Assembly (NCBI GenBank): GCA_965228955.1 | Contig: OZ245848.1 | Coordinates: forward strand, 5,208,001 to 5,272,000 | Source of the DNA: JANSWY01 sp965228955 | GTDB taxonomy: Bacteria > Bacteroidota > Bacteroidia > Cytophagales > Cyclobacteriaceae | Direction: 5' to 3' | DNA length: 64,000 nucleotides | Shown here: piece by piece, positions 1 through 9,704 of the stretch | How positions within the stretch are numbered: the stretch's first letter is position 1 | Layout: every line of letters begins with the position of its first letter | Translations under genes and position numbers: made by a program | Notes under the pieces: generated by a model | The model's database searches: none | The model's input: the letters and a program-made list of their open reading frames with translations, nothing else | What the model was told of the DNA's origin: nothing

Positions 1-914
1 ACTAACCCTTCTCTTACTGGTTCCTTTGTCTTTGCAGCTCCATGCATCATTGGAGCAGTTCCTATTCCAGCTTCATTAGAAAACGCGGCTCTTTTAGCAC
101 CTTCGACAACAATAGCTCCAAAAGCTCCCCCAAGAGCAGCTTTTGCGGTAAATGCGTCTTGTATAATAAATGCAAAAGATGGTAGTATATCAGAAGCATT
201 CATTATCAGAATTGCCACTACACTTACTACATAAAGCACCACCATTGAGGGAACAAGTTTGGCAGCTACATTTCCAATTCTCTTAATCCCTCCTAAAATC
301 ACAAGTGCCACTAAAACAGCTATAATTACTCCCAGAGTAAAATCCAATTCTGTCGAACTTTCAAACCCAGCGGGAATTAGTACGACATCTTTCATGACAG
401 CAATCATTTGATTGGTCTGAAAGACTGGTGTTGATCCAAAAAAACCTGCGACACTGAAGAATACCGCTAAAGGCTTCCATGCTTGTCCAAGGCCTTCTCT
501 TATAACATACATTGGGCCTCCTCTAAGCTCACCCTCACTGTCTTTACCTCTGTACATTACTGATAATGTACATGTAAAGAACTTGGTTGCCATACCAAGA
601 AAGGCGCTTACCCACATCCAAAACATTGCACCCGGACCTCCAGCCGCAATCGCCAATGCAACTCCGCTAATGTTTCCCATCCCAATGGTAGCAGCCAGTG
701 CTCCTGATAAAGCCTGAAAATGGTTTATCTGTCCAGGGTCATCTGGATCATCGTATTTTCCTCTAAGGACATTTATGGCATGAAAGAAATATTGAAATGG
801 AAGAAATCTCGAATAAATAAGGAAAAAGAGTCCTCCTCCAAGTAGTAATATGAGTAATGGCGGACCCCAAATGAATGACGCTGCGTCACTTACAAATTTT
901 TCAATAGAATTCAT
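1..914 (-). CDS. Sodium:alanine/glycine symporter (AGCS family), 3'-truncated by window edge
   Basis: My translation from the ATG at 914 gives about 304 residues running off the window. It is strongly hydrophobic. Near residues 70-95 it carries the AGCS signature GNISGVALAIAAGGPGAMF, and near residues 270-290 the family motif SNEAGIGTAPM. Members of this family import alanine or glycine with Na+ across the inner membrane through about 11 helices. The gene reads toward the window start and its C-terminus is not seen. The next minus-strand gene upstream, the esterase, ends only 28 bp away, so read-through from it is possible. The family call is firm; the exact substrate is not. Confidence 0.93.
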   Translation of the reverse strand, partial: MNSIEKFVSDAASFIWGPPLLILLLGGGLFFLIYSRFLPFQYFFHAINVLRGKYDDPDDPGQINHFQALSGALAATIGMGNISGVALAIAAGGPGAMFWMWVSAFLGMATKFFTCTLSVMYRGKDSEGELRGGPMYVIREGLGQAWKPLAVFFSVAGFFGSTPVFQTNQMIAVMKDVVLIPAGFESSTELDFTLGVIIAVLVALVILGGIKRIGNVAAKLVPSMVVLYVVSVVAILIMNASDILPSFAFIIQDAFTAKAALGGAFGAIVVEGAKRAAFSNEAGIGTAPMMHGAAKTKEPVREGL

Positions 915-942
915 CAAGAATTAGTATTCGGAAGGTTTGGTA

Positions 943-1635
943 TTAATTTAACTGAGTAGAGTCCAAAAGAGGCTCCAGGTATTTCCAGACTGTTTCAGCA
1001 ACAATTAAATGTCCTTCTTCAGTCGGATGAATACCATCTGGTAAGTTCAAACTTGGTTCCCCTCCAACTTTATCAAGAATAAATGGAATCAAAGGCACAT
1101 CTTTAGCTTTTGATACAGCAGGAAACATCGCACGAAATTCAGATGCATAATCAGGTCCCATGTTAGGTGGAACTTCCATGCCTGCTAGTAATATTTTCAC
1201 ATCTGGATTGGCTGCACGAACTTTATCAACAATAGCCAATAGATTTTCTTTTGTTTGTCCCAATGGTAGTCCTCTCAGTCCGTCATTCCCAGCCAATTCC
1301 AGAACAAAAATCTCTGGAATAGTTTTTAGAACCCAGTCCACCCTTGATAATCCAGTAGCGGTGGTCTCGCCACTTAGGCCTGCATTAATGACTCTGTAAT
1401 TGTATCCCAAAGAATCCAACCTTCGCTGAATAATTGCACTAAATGCATCTGATTGATCAATCCCGTACCCTGCGGTAATACTATTCCCGAAAAACATTAT
1501 AACAGGTTTTTCAATATTTTCCTTAGGCTTTTCGTCAGCACTAGCAACGGGACGATTAGATTGTGTTTCCTGAGAATTGGAACACCCAAAAAGAATGCTC
1601 ACCGATAAGAAAACAAAGAGAACTATTTGCTTCAT
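943..1635 (-). CDS. tesA: SGNH/GDSL-family esterase lipoprotein (TesA/arylesterase-like)
   Basis: This 230-residue protein begins with a lipoprotein signal ending in a lipobox Cys at residue 18 (SILFGC). The SGNH catalytic blocks are present: GNSITAGYG with nucleophile Ser52, the NAGLSGETT block around Gly88, GND with Asn117, and DGIHP with Asp200 and His203. Block I reads GNS instead of GDS. The family hydrolyses acyl esters or thioesters; here the enzyme would sit on the membrane facing the periplasm. It is divergent from a YbbA/YbbP-type ABC exporter, the same arrangement as tesA-ybbA-ybbP in E. coli, which supports the TesA assignment. The natural substrate cannot be read from sequence. 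Confidence 0.9.
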   Translation of the reverse strand: MKQIVLFVFLSVSILFGCSNSQETQSNRPVASADEKPKENIEKPVIMFFGNSITAGYGIDQSDAFSAIIQRRLDSLGYNYRVINAGLSGETTATGLSRVDWVLKTIPEIFVLELAGNDGLRGLPLGQTKENLLAIVDKVRAANPDVKILLAGMEVPPNMGPDYASEFRAMFPAVSKAKDVPLIPFILDKVGGEPSLNLPDGIHPTEEGHLIVAETVWKYLEPLLDSTQLN

Positions 1636-1726
1636 CCTGCTATATTACCAAATTCTAAAATAATTTAAACTCATAAACGGTTATTCCGTTTTATTTTCGA
1701 ACGATTCCTAGACTAAAAACATAACA

Positions 1727-2401
1727 ATGTCATCTATTTTATCCGTAAAGGATCTCATCAAAGTATATAACGGTAACGCCAATAAGAAATTAACAATCCT
1801 TGACGAAATCAATTTTGATATTAAAGAAGGCGAAACATTTTCTATTGTTGGACCTTCTGGAAGTGGTAAAACTACATTACTCGGACTATGTGCGGGACTA
1901 GATCAGGTCACTTCCGGAGATATCATTTTAAACAACATTAAGCTTTCGGCTCTTAATGAGGATGAATTGGCCCAAGTCAGGAATCAACATGTGGGTTTTA
2001 TTTTCCAGAACTTTCAATTAATTCCAACATTAACGGCTTTAGAAAATGTGATGGTACCAATTGAATTGAGAGGAGAGAAGGACGCACAAAAAACTGCCAA
2101 GCAACTATTAGAAAGAGTAGGTCTGGGAGATAGATTTGATCATTATCCTGTCCAACTTTCAGGAGGGGAGCAACAAAGAGTTTCTATAGCGCGAGCATTT
2201 TCAAATAAACCAAGCATTCTATTCGCTGATGAACCTACTGGAAACTTAGACGAAGAAACCAGTGGATCAATTGAAGAATTACTTTTTGAAATCAATAAAG
2301 AATCAGGAACTACCCTTGTTATCGTGACTCACGATTTGGACCTGGCAGCCAAAACCAATAAAATGATTCGGTTGAAGGGCGGAAAAATTGTTGAATCTTA
2401 A
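1727..2401 (+). CDS. ABC transporter ATP-binding protein, YbbA/LolD type
   Basis: A 224-residue nucleotide-binding subunit. Walker A GPSGSGKT is at residues 42-49, the signature LSGGEQQRV starts at 144, Walker B ILFADEP is at 164-170, and a switch His lies in VIVTHDLD near 206. The length and the TGNLDEETS D-loop are typical of the MacB/LolD/YbbA branch, which couples ATP hydrolysis to FtsX-type permeases that move lipids, lipoproteins or peptides out of the inner membrane. The permease gene follows 11 bp downstream, so the two form one transcription unit. Divergence from the TesA-like lipase favours YbbA over LolD. Confidence 0.95.
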   Translation: MSSILSVKDLIKVYNGNANKKLTILDEINFDIKEGETFSIVGPSGSGKTTLLGLCAGLDQVTSGDIILNNIKLSALNEDELAQVRNQHVGFIFQNFQLIPTLTALENVMVPIELRGEKDAQKTAKQLLERVGLGDRFDHYPVQLSGGEQQRVSIARAFSNKPSILFADEPTGNLDEETSGSIEELLFEINKESGTTLVIVTHDLDLAAKTNKMIRLKGGKIVES

Positions 2402-2412
2402 AATCTGGAATC

Positions 2413-4974
2413 TTGGATACTCAGTTAAAACCACAAAAAGTCAATTATTCCAGATCATGGCTATTTAAAATGGCCTGGAGAGACAGTAGAAAAAACAGAG
2501 GCAGACTCTTTATTTTCATATTATCTATTGTACTCGGAATCTCAGCATTAGTAGGCATCAATAGTTTCAAATCAAGTTTGCTTTCCGAAATTGATAACCA
2601 GGCCAAAACATTACTTGGTGCCGATCTGAAAGTTAGTAGCAATAAACCGCTAGATGTAGGTAGTACCAAAACAACTTTAGATTCTATTGGAACTGAGATG
2701 TCCATGGAAAGCAGCTTTGCTTCTATGGTGTATTTCCCTAAGACAGATGGGACCAGATTAGTGCAAGTAAGAGCTCTTGAGGGTGAATACCCATATTACG
2801 GATCATTTGAAACCGAGCCGGCCGATGCTGCAGGAAAATTTCGTCAAAATCAAACTGCATTGGTGGATGAAGGTGTAATGTCTCAATTTAATGTAGAGGT
2901 TGGTGACGATGTTAAAGTTGGAACTTCCGAATTCAGAATTGTTGGGAAACTTAAGAAAGTACCGGGACAAACAGAAATTTCAACTACAGTAGCACCTATT
3001 GTATACATTCCTCTCAGGTATCTGAAAGAGACAGGACTTCTAAAAAAAGGAAGTAGAATTAACTATTCTGCTTATTTCAAATTGGAAAGTGATAGTCTGG
3101 AATTGGCGGAAAGCTATAGAGAGCCGATTCAGAATAAAGGATTGAATTTTGAGACCGTTCAAGACAGAAAGGAAAGCACGGGTCAAGCCTTTAGTAATTT
3201 AAGTGACTTCTTGAATCTTGTTGCTTTTGTGGCACTTTTACTTGGCTGTATTGGAGTTTCAAGTTCAGTTTACGTATACATTCGTGAAAAAATGAAAATT
3301 GTGGCAATTCTAAGATGTTTAGGAGCTCAAATCAATCAGGTGTTTCTTATATTCCTAACTCAGATTGCATTTTTCGGCCTCTTAGGATCGATCGTTGGTT
3401 CCTTTTTGGGAATGGCACTCCAAGCTTACCTTCCTGTATTATTTAAAGGATTTCTTCCACTAGAAGTAAGCACTACAATATCCTGGTTAAGTGTCGGGCA
3501 AGGAATTCTTCTTGGCTTATTGATTTCGATTCTATTCACCCTGATTCCATTATTAAAAATCAGAGGTGTAAGTCCACTTTCTGTGATTAGAGGAGGCTTT
3601 GAAACAGTAAGAAGCGGATTCAAGGATAGATGGAAATATCTTGTTTATGTAGGGATATTCGGGTTTATCTGGACATTCTCAAAAATGCAGATTGGTGACT
3701 GGATGCAGGCCTTGTATTTCACATTAGGAATTGTTGTAGCATTTCTTGTTCTGGCGGGTTCCGCTAAACTATTAGTATACCTCGTTCAAAAATTCTTTCC
3801 GAGATCTTTTGGTTTTGTCTGGAGACAAGGGCTATCCAATTTATATCGCCCAAATAACCAAACTTTAACTTTGATCATCACCATTGGACTTGGTACAACC
3901 CTAATATCTATGCTATACTTCATGCAAGATATCCTGGTGAAGCAGATTACCATTTCCGGAGCAGGGGAGCGTCCAAATATGGTGCTTTTTGACATCCAAT
4001 CACATCAAAAGGAAGAAGTAAAAGAAATCACACTGGATTATGATATGCCGGTTCTTCAGGAAGTTCCAATTGTGACCATGAGGCTGATGGAAGTTAATGG
4101 ATTCACAAAAGATGATGCATTTAATGATTCCACAATTCAATATGAAGATTGGGTCTATAACAGAGAATATAGAGTGACCTACCGCGACAAGTTAATTGAG
4201 TCTGAAAAGATAAGTGATGGTGAATGGAGAGGAGATACTAAGTCGAATGGTGATACCATTTATATATCCATGGCTAAAGGATTCGCGGAAAATATAGGAC
4301 TAGAGATTGGTGATGAAATCTTATTCAACGTTCAAGGCGCTCTTATGAAGACTGTCGTTGGTAGTTTCAGAGAAGTGGACTGGAATAGGGTACAAACAAA
4401 CTTCCTGGTTGTATTCCCAACCGGTGTATTGGAGGAAGCTCCACAATTCAATGTTGTCATGACCAGAGCCGCTGAAGGTGACTATGCCGTAAGATATCAA
4501 CAAGCAATAGTCCGGAATTTCCCGAATATATCAATTATTGATTTGGGACTGATACTTCAAACTTTAGAAGAAGTGCTAGGCAAAATCTCATTTGTAATTC
4601 GGTTTATGGCGTTATTTAGTATTGCCACGGGGTTATTGGTATTGTTGAGTTCTGTTATCACAAGTAAGTTCCAGAGGATTGAAGAAAATGTTTTATTGAG
4701 AACATTAGGTGCTTCAAAAAAACAGATTTGGTCCATATTACTAACTGAATACTTTGTATTGGGCTCTTTGGCATCTATTACTGGCATTGTCATCTCAGTA
4801 CTTGGTAGCTGGCTCATCGCTCGTTTTCTGTTCGAAATAGAATTTGTTCCCAACTTAATTCCTGCACTCAGTGTCTTTACTTCAATTACAGGATTGACTG
4901 TGCTGATTGGATTGAGCAACAGCAGAAGTGTTGTTAACAATCCTCCATTGCAAGTCATCCGCAAGGAAGTTTAG
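2413..4974 (+). CDS. FtsX-like ABC permease (YbbP type)
   Basis: An 853-residue membrane protein. It has one N-terminal helix (about 30-50), a MacB-type periplasmic region, a helix bundle around 260-395, further helices around 405-510, a second periplasmic region, and a C-terminal FtsX bundle around 720-850. Two FtsX domains in one chain of this size is the YbbP pattern rather than the single-domain LolC/LolE pattern. The start is TTG at 2413, 11 bp after the ATPase stop; the next in-frame Met is residue 20, just before the first helix, and is the alternative start. It should form the transmembrane channel for the adjacent ATPase. Cargo is unknown. Confidence 0.92.
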   Translation: MDTQLKPQKVNYSRSWLFKMAWRDSRKNRGRLFIFILSIVLGISALVGINSFKSSLLSEIDNQAKTLLGADLKVSSNKPLDVGSTKTTLDSIGTEMSMESSFASMVYFPKTDGTRLVQVRALEGEYPYYGSFETEPADAAGKFRQNQTALVDEGVMSQFNVEVGDDVKVGTSEFRIVGKLKKVPGQTEISTTVAPIVYIPLRYLKETGLLKKGSRINYSAYFKLESDSLELAESYREPIQNKGLNFETVQDRKESTGQAFSNLSDFLNLVAFVALLLGCIGVSSSVYVYIREKMKIVAILRCLGAQINQVFLIFLTQIAFFGLLGSIVGSFLGMALQAYLPVLFKGFLPLEVSTTISWLSVGQGILLGLLISILFTLIPLLKIRGVSPLSVIRGGFETVRSGFKDRWKYLVYVGIFGFIWTFSKMQIGDWMQALYFTLGIVVAFLVLAGSAKLLVYLVQKFFPRSFGFVWRQGLSNLYRPNNQTLTLIITIGLGTTLISMLYFMQDILVKQITISGAGERPNMVLFDIQSHQKEEVKEITLDYDMPVLQEVPIVTMRLMEVNGFTKDDAFNDSTIQYEDWVYNREYRVTYRDKLIESEKISDGEWRGDTKSNGDTIYISMAKGFAENIGLEIGDEILFNVQGALMKTVVGSFREVDWNRVQTNFLVVFPTGVLEEAPQFNVVMTRAAEGDYAVRYQQAIVRNFPNISIIDLGLILQTLEEVLGKISFVIRFMALFSIATGLLVLLSSVITSKFQRIEENVLLRTLGASKKQIWSILLTEYFVLGSLASITGIVISVLGSWLIARFLFEIEFVPNLIPALSVFTSITGLTVLIGLSNSRSVVNNPPLQVIRKEV

Positions 4975-4976
4975 AT

Positions 4977-5654
4977 ATGAAACATGTAGGATATTTGTTC
5001 GTCTGGGCTTTAGTTTTAAGCACAGTGAATCTTCATGCCCAGCAAATTAATATTGCAGATGAGACGACTGAGAAGGAATCCATTCCTTTGGTGACAAACA
5101 TCTTGAAAATCTCAACTGTAGCTTTTTTGGATGAGACCTTTGAATTGGGATATGAGCGATTCAATAAAAGACACACCGGAAGTTGGAATGTGAATTTTGG
5201 AATACAAGGTTCCAACAGTAATAGCAGAAATCAGAAGTTTGGTTTTAAATACGATCTGCAGTATCGTGCTTATCCAATGGGATTGGGAGAGCGGTATTCC
5301 AAAATAGGTAATTTATATAGAAGAGGAATTTATGGTGGAGTTTTCCTACGTGGTGAAATTATAGATAAGACCTATGAGTTTTATCATTTTGATGTATCTC
5401 AAAATTTCGGAACCGACCGAACCAACGAACAAGAAATAACCGCTTTTAATCCTGGAGTACTGATTGGAATCCAAAGAACTTTTTTCGATATCATTTATAT
5501 AGATGTCTTCTTAGGTGGTGGAATGAGATTTGTATCAATCAGGAATAGCGATCCACTTTATGATGAGAATCAATCAATATTCAGAGACATTTATGATGAC
5601 GATTATGAAGGGGTAGTCCCAAGATTTGGATTAAGTATTGGACTGGGGTTTTAA
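4977..5654 (+). CDS. Secreted small beta-barrel-like protein, unknown function
   Basis: A 225-residue protein with a Sec signal peptide (hydrophobic stretch to about residue 20, cleavage near HAQ). The mature part shows alternating aromatic and hydrophobic residues, with ELGYERF and RFGLSIGLGF, and ends in Phe, as expected for an outer-membrane barrel. I recognise no specific family; it resembles the general DUF3575/porin-like class. It starts 2 bp after the ABC permease stop and so probably belongs to that operon, perhaps as an outer-membrane partner (inference). Its stop codon is shared with the convergent rhomboid gene through the tetranucleotide TTAA. Confidence 0.8.
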   Translation: MKHVGYLFVWALVLSTVNLHAQQINIADETTEKESIPLVTNILKISTVAFLDETFELGYERFNKRHTGSWNVNFGIQGSNSNSRNQKFGFKYDLQYRAYPMGLGERYSKIGNLYRRGIYGGVFLRGEIIDKTYEFYHFDVSQNFGTDRTNEQEITAFNPGVLIGIQRTFFDIIYIDVFLGGGMRFVSIRNSDPLYDENQSIFRDIYDDDYEGVVPRFGLSIGLGF

Positions 5655-6286
5655 AATAACCCAGGCCAATTCATTATCTGCTGGAAAAATTCAACTACAA
5701 CTTTTGGATGAATAATAATACTAAAGACTATTCCACAAAGTGCTCCAAACATGTGAGCGTCATGATTAATCCCATCACCCATGTTTTTCCCTTGGAAGTA
5801 GGAATATATCAAGTATAAAGTCCCTAAAATAAAACCTGGAATTCCGATAGGAATAAACATCAAATAAATCTCTGCCAGAGGATAAAACATGATAAAGGCA
5901 AACAGCACAGCTGCTACACCTCCAGATGCACCAAGTGAGTTGTAACCTTGAAAGTTGGCATACTTAAAAACCGATTTTAAGTCGGATAATACTATGGATA
6001 CAAGGTAGAATACAATAAACAAAATTGATCCAATCACAGGTCCAAAGTAATAGGCTAAGACTTGTTCTAATTGTTCTCCAAACCAATATAAAGCGAACAT
6101 GTTGAACCCTAGATGAACAAATCCGCTATGTATAAACCCTGAAGTCAGCAGTCTGTAATATTGGTTGTAATGCCTAACCTGATAAGCGTTCATTATTAAT
6201 CGGCGCTTCAGGTCCGGGTTGTTTTCTGCTCTAATGCTAATAAAGACAGTAACAATTATGATAATGATGGTTAGAGAAACTGGCAT
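5651..6286 (-). CDS. Rhomboid-family intramembrane serine protease
   Basis: A 211-residue protein with about six transmembrane helices. The family landmarks are present: His58 and Asn62 in HLGFNMF (second helix), the GxSG motif GASGG with nucleophile Ser121, and the partner His178 in HDAHMFGAL on the last helix. Rhomboids cut membrane-anchored substrates inside the bilayer. The gene lies directly after the polyprenyl synthase: its start codon overlaps that gene's last base at 6286, so the two are probably translated together. Its end overlaps the convergent barrel gene by 4 nt. All catalytic residues are intact. Confidence 0.93.
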   Translation of the reverse strand: MPVSLTIIIIIVTVFISIRAENNPDLKRRLIMNAYQVRHYNQYYRLLTSGFIHSGFVHLGFNMFALYWFGEQLEQVLAYYFGPVIGSILFIVFYLVSIVLSDLKSVFKYANFQGYNSLGASGGVAAVLFAFIMFYPLAEIYLMFIPIGIPGFILGTLYLIYSYFQGKNMGDGINHDAHMFGALCGIVFSIIIHPKVVVEFFQQIMNWPGLF

Positions 6287-7260
6287 TATTTTTCTCTATT
6301 AATTAAATATTCAGCAAAAGACTTTAACTGAGCTTTTCTTTCTTTAGGAGCCTCCAATTTGTCCAAGGCCTCAAAACCTAATTTAAAGTAGGAATCTATT
6401 TTCTGCTCTGTTAGTTCTTTTATACCAAGACTATTATATATCTCAGTTACTGCTGTTACTTTCTCCTCTATTTCAAAGTCTTCTAAAGAAAGCCACTTAT
6501 CTAATTCAATTTTAGTCTCTCCGGAGGCAAGGTTGAGCGCATTTAATAAAAGGAAGGTTTTCTTGTTGGAAGCAATATCTCCACCCACCTGCTTACCAAA
6601 CTTTTCTTTATCACCATAAACATCAAGCAGATCATCTTTTAATTGAAAACCAATACCAATGTTGATCCCAAACTCTTTCAATAAGGCAGTGTTTTGCAAA
6701 GACATACCACTTAGTATGCCACCCAATTCCAGACTAAACCCAAGCAGAACAGCTGTCTTCAGCATAATCATCTCAATGTATTGCTCTTCGCTTACATTAT
6801 CATACTGCTCAAAATTCATATCAAGCTGCTGACCTTCACATACTTCAACTGCGCACTGATTGAATTTCTGAATAACTGTCCTTAATAGCTCTTTATCTAC
6901 ATCCAACAGCATATCATAGGCTTTTACCAACATCGTATCTCCGGAAAGAATAGCAATATTTGGATCCCATTTTTCATGCACAGTTGGTTTACCTCTTCTG
7001 ATTGGAGCATTATCCATGATGTCATCATGCATCAATGTGAAATTGTGAAAGACCTCTACAGATAAGGCAGGAATCAATACCTTCTGATAGTCATCTCTTT
7101 TGATCATGTAAGCCAATAGGACTAATAGCGGCCTCATTCTTTTACCTCCAAGCTTCAAAATATATCTGATAGGTTCATAAAGCTCTTCAGGTCTTTCTCC
7201 AAACGACATTCCGTCCAGCGTTTGGTTTAATTCTTCAATGTATGATTTAATTTTCTCCAA
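6286..7260 (-). CDS. Polyprenyl (isoprenyl) diphosphate synthase
   Basis: A 324-residue all-helical trans-prenyltransferase. The first Asp-rich motif is DDIMD at residues 79-83, followed by RRG; the second is KDDLLD at 208-213. The enzyme condenses isopentenyl diphosphate with allylic diphosphates in the cytosol. There is no two-residue insertion in the first motif and there is an aromatic Phe five residues before it. In known enzymes this combination is linked to geranylgeranyl (C20) products, but chain length should be treated as open. It sits between RNase R (upstream, 33 bp away) and the rhomboid gene on the same strand. Confidence 0.94.
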   Translation of the reverse strand: MEKIKSYIEELNQTLDGMSFGERPEELYEPIRYILKLGGKRMRPLLVLLAYMIKRDDYQKVLIPALSVEVFHNFTLMHDDIMDNAPIRRGKPTVHEKWDPNIAILSGDTMLVKAYDMLLDVDKELLRTVIQKFNQCAVEVCEGQQLDMNFEQYDNVSEEQYIEMIMLKTAVLLGFSLELGGILSGMSLQNTALLKEFGINIGIGFQLKDDLLDVYGDKEKFGKQVGGDIASNKKTFLLLNALNLASGETKIELDKWLSLEDFEIEEKVTAVTEIYNSLGIKELTEQKIDSYFKLGFEALDKLEAPKERKAQLKSFAEYLINREK

Positions 7261-7293
7261 CAGGTAAAATTGTATTTGATGAAAAGTAATCTA

Positions 7294-9465
7294 TTAATCC
7301 CAGACGAAATCTAAATCGATAATTCTGCGATCAATATCTGTATTTTGGACTGTAACAGTCACTTTATCTCCCAGGGTTATTATTCTTTTATTGCTTCTTC
7401 CTACAATTCTATAATTCTTCTCATCGAATTCATAGTAATCGTCATCCATATCAACCATTCGAACCATTCCCTCACACTTAGTTTTAATGATTTCTACGTA
7501 AACTCCCCATTCAGTTACCCCTGACACGATCCCTTCGAATTCCTTATCCTCTACCATGGACATAAACTCAACCTGCTTATACTTGATAGAGGCTCTTTCT
7601 GCATCTGCAGCTCTTTTCTCTCTATCTGACGAATGAAGGCATAACTCCTCGTATTCATCTCTTTCCGGTGATTTACCACCATCAAGATAATGTTGCAATA
7701 AGCGATGAACCATCACATCAGGATATCTTCTGATTGGTGATGTAAAGTGTGAATAATGATCAAACGCCAACCCAAAGTGACCTTTTGTTTCTGTGGTGTA
7801 TTTTGCTTTTGCCATTGCTCTAATCGCTAACGACTCAAGCACATTCTGTTCTGGTCTTCCTTCAATATCTTCCATTAATTGATTAAGATTCGAAGAAATG
7901 TTACCATTCAAAAAGTTAACCTGATGACCAAATTTCACAGCAAACTGACCAAAATTATCCAGTTTTTCAGGATCCGGATTTTCGTGAATCCTGTAAACAA
8001 ACGTGTTAGCATCTGTTGTAGTCCTTTTTTGTAATCCAAAAACATACTCAGCTACTCGTTTATTTGCAAGAAGCATAAATTCCTCGATCATCTTATGGGC
8101 ATCTTTCCTTTCTTTTGGAAAGACTCCTAAAGGTTTTCCATCCTCATCGAGCTTAAATTTCACTTCTACAGTCTCAAAATTAATAGCTCCCTTTTTAAAC
8201 CTTTGATCCTTTAATTTGTGAGCCATACCATTTAGTATGTTTATCTCTTCCTGAAAATCACCTTCCTTGGACTCTATCCTTTCCTGAGCTTCCTCGTAAG
8301 TAAATCTTCTGTCGCTATGAATCACTGTTCTGCCAAACCACTCTTTTTGAATTTCAACGTTTTCATCTAGTTCGAACATTGCTGAAAAAGTGAGTTTATC
8401 TTCATTTGGGCGTAATGAACATAGCTTATTCGATAGTTTCTCTGGAAGCATTGGAATAGTTCTATCAACCAGATAAACTGAAGTTGCTCTGTCTATCGCT
8501 TCTTTATCGAGAATGGTATCTGGCTTCACATAATGGCTTACATCCGCAATGTGAACACCTACCTGCCAATTCCCATTTGATAATTTCTTTAAACTAAGAG
8601 CATCATCAAAGTCTTTAGCATCTACAGGGTCAATTGTGAATGTTGTGACATCCCTAAGATCTCTTCTTTGTTTAATCTCTTTTTCTGGAATCTCTTCCTT
8701 GATTTTTTCTGCGGCTTTTTCCACATCTTCAGGAAATTGGAATGGCAATCCAAATTCCGCCATGATGGAGTGGATTTCTGCTTCATTTTCACCCGCTGGT
8801 CCAAGCACCTGAACTACTTCACCAACTGGGTTCTTTCGACCTTTATCCTGCCACTTTTTGATTCTGCATAGCACTTTATCATTTTGAATTGCTCCCCCGA
8901 TCTTTTCCGGGTACACAAACACATCAAAGTGATACTTTTTGTTATCTGGAATAACGAAAGCGAAATTTTCAGATATTTCAATTCTTCCCACAAACTCTTC
9001 TCGCGCTCTTGAGATAATTTCCTCCACACGGCCTTCTGCTCTTTTCGAGCTTGTTGCCATTGCTGTTTCCATTACTCTTACAGTATCACCATCAACAGCG
9101 GTCTTCAAATCTTCGGTCTTTACCCAAATATCATCTTCTCGCTCTGGGATGACGATGTAGGCAAATTTTGGATTAACATGATCTACCTTACCAACAAGAA
9201 ACTCCGCTTCTTTGGTACTGGTGTAATTTCCATTTCTGGCTTTCTTTATCTTCTGAGCTCTTTCCATATCAAAGACAATAGCCTTGATACTTTCCTTAGA
9301 CTTTTTGTCTCGAACTCCAGTTTTCTTTATTATCTGTCGAATACTGAACGACATTCCTGGGTTAGCACCAAACATATGCCTCACGGAATCTCGTAATTGT
9401 TTTTGATCTATGCTCCCCCTCTTACCAGCCCTATTATTTGGCCTTTTCTTTCTCTTTCTACTCAT
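7294..9465 (-). CDS. rnr: Ribonuclease R
   Basis: A 723-residue RNase II/R family 3'-5' exoribonuclease. The N-terminus is Lys/Arg-rich and is followed by a winged-helix-like region and cold-shock/OB domains (about 60-230). The RNB catalytic domain contains IDPVDAKDFDDAL with the metal-binding Asp cluster near residue 290, and HIADVSHYV. A C-terminal S1 domain follows near 635-720 (FEGIVSGVTEWGVYVE). RNase R degrades structured RNA. Length is normal for the family. The 239-bp gap upstream (9466-9704) contains no gene and presumably holds its promoter. Confidence 0.96.
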   Translation of the reverse strand: MSRKRKKRPNNRAGKRGSIDQKQLRDSVRHMFGANPGMSFSIRQIIKKTGVRDKKSKESIKAIVFDMERAQKIKKARNGNYTSTKEAEFLVGKVDHVNPKFAYIVIPEREDDIWVKTEDLKTAVDGDTVRVMETAMATSSKRAEGRVEEIISRAREEFVGRIEISENFAFVIPDNKKYHFDVFVYPEKIGGAIQNDKVLCRIKKWQDKGRKNPVGEVVQVLGPAGENEAEIHSIMAEFGLPFQFPEDVEKAAEKIKEEIPEKEIKQRRDLRDVTTFTIDPVDAKDFDDALSLKKLSNGNWQVGVHIADVSHYVKPDTILDKEAIDRATSVYLVDRTIPMLPEKLSNKLCSLRPNEDKLTFSAMFELDENVEIQKEWFGRTVIHSDRRFTYEEAQERIESKEGDFQEEINILNGMAHKLKDQRFKKGAINFETVEVKFKLDEDGKPLGVFPKERKDAHKMIEEFMLLANKRVAEYVFGLQKRTTTDANTFVYRIHENPDPEKLDNFGQFAVKFGHQVNFLNGNISSNLNQLMEDIEGRPEQNVLESLAIRAMAKAKYTTETKGHFGLAFDHYSHFTSPIRRYPDVMVHRLLQHYLDGGKSPERDEYEELCLHSSDREKRAADAERASIKYKQVEFMSMVEDKEFEGIVSGVTEWGVYVEIIKTKCEGMVRMVDMDDDYYEFDEKNYRIVGRSNKRIITLGDKVTVTVQNTDIDRRIIDLDFVWD

Positions 9466-9704
9466 TTATTCTAAAAATATGGGTAATGTTTTGTTGTTAA
9501 TATTTTCAATAAAAACCCCATTCCCACGAAGATATCTCCTGCCAAACAAAGCTCATTCGATGAATGGACAGGCATTTTTATTGTAATTGTCATAAATATA
9601 GATCAATTGACAGTATGATCTACCATTTTGAAAATTAAGATTAAGTGAAACACTCATCTCTAACTATCGCAAGATGGTTTTGTTTTGCCAATCAATCGGA
9701 TTGA

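Noticed and set aside
5760..6110. Rhomboid protein as an inactive homologue
   Set aside because: Ser121 in GASGG and His178 are both present.
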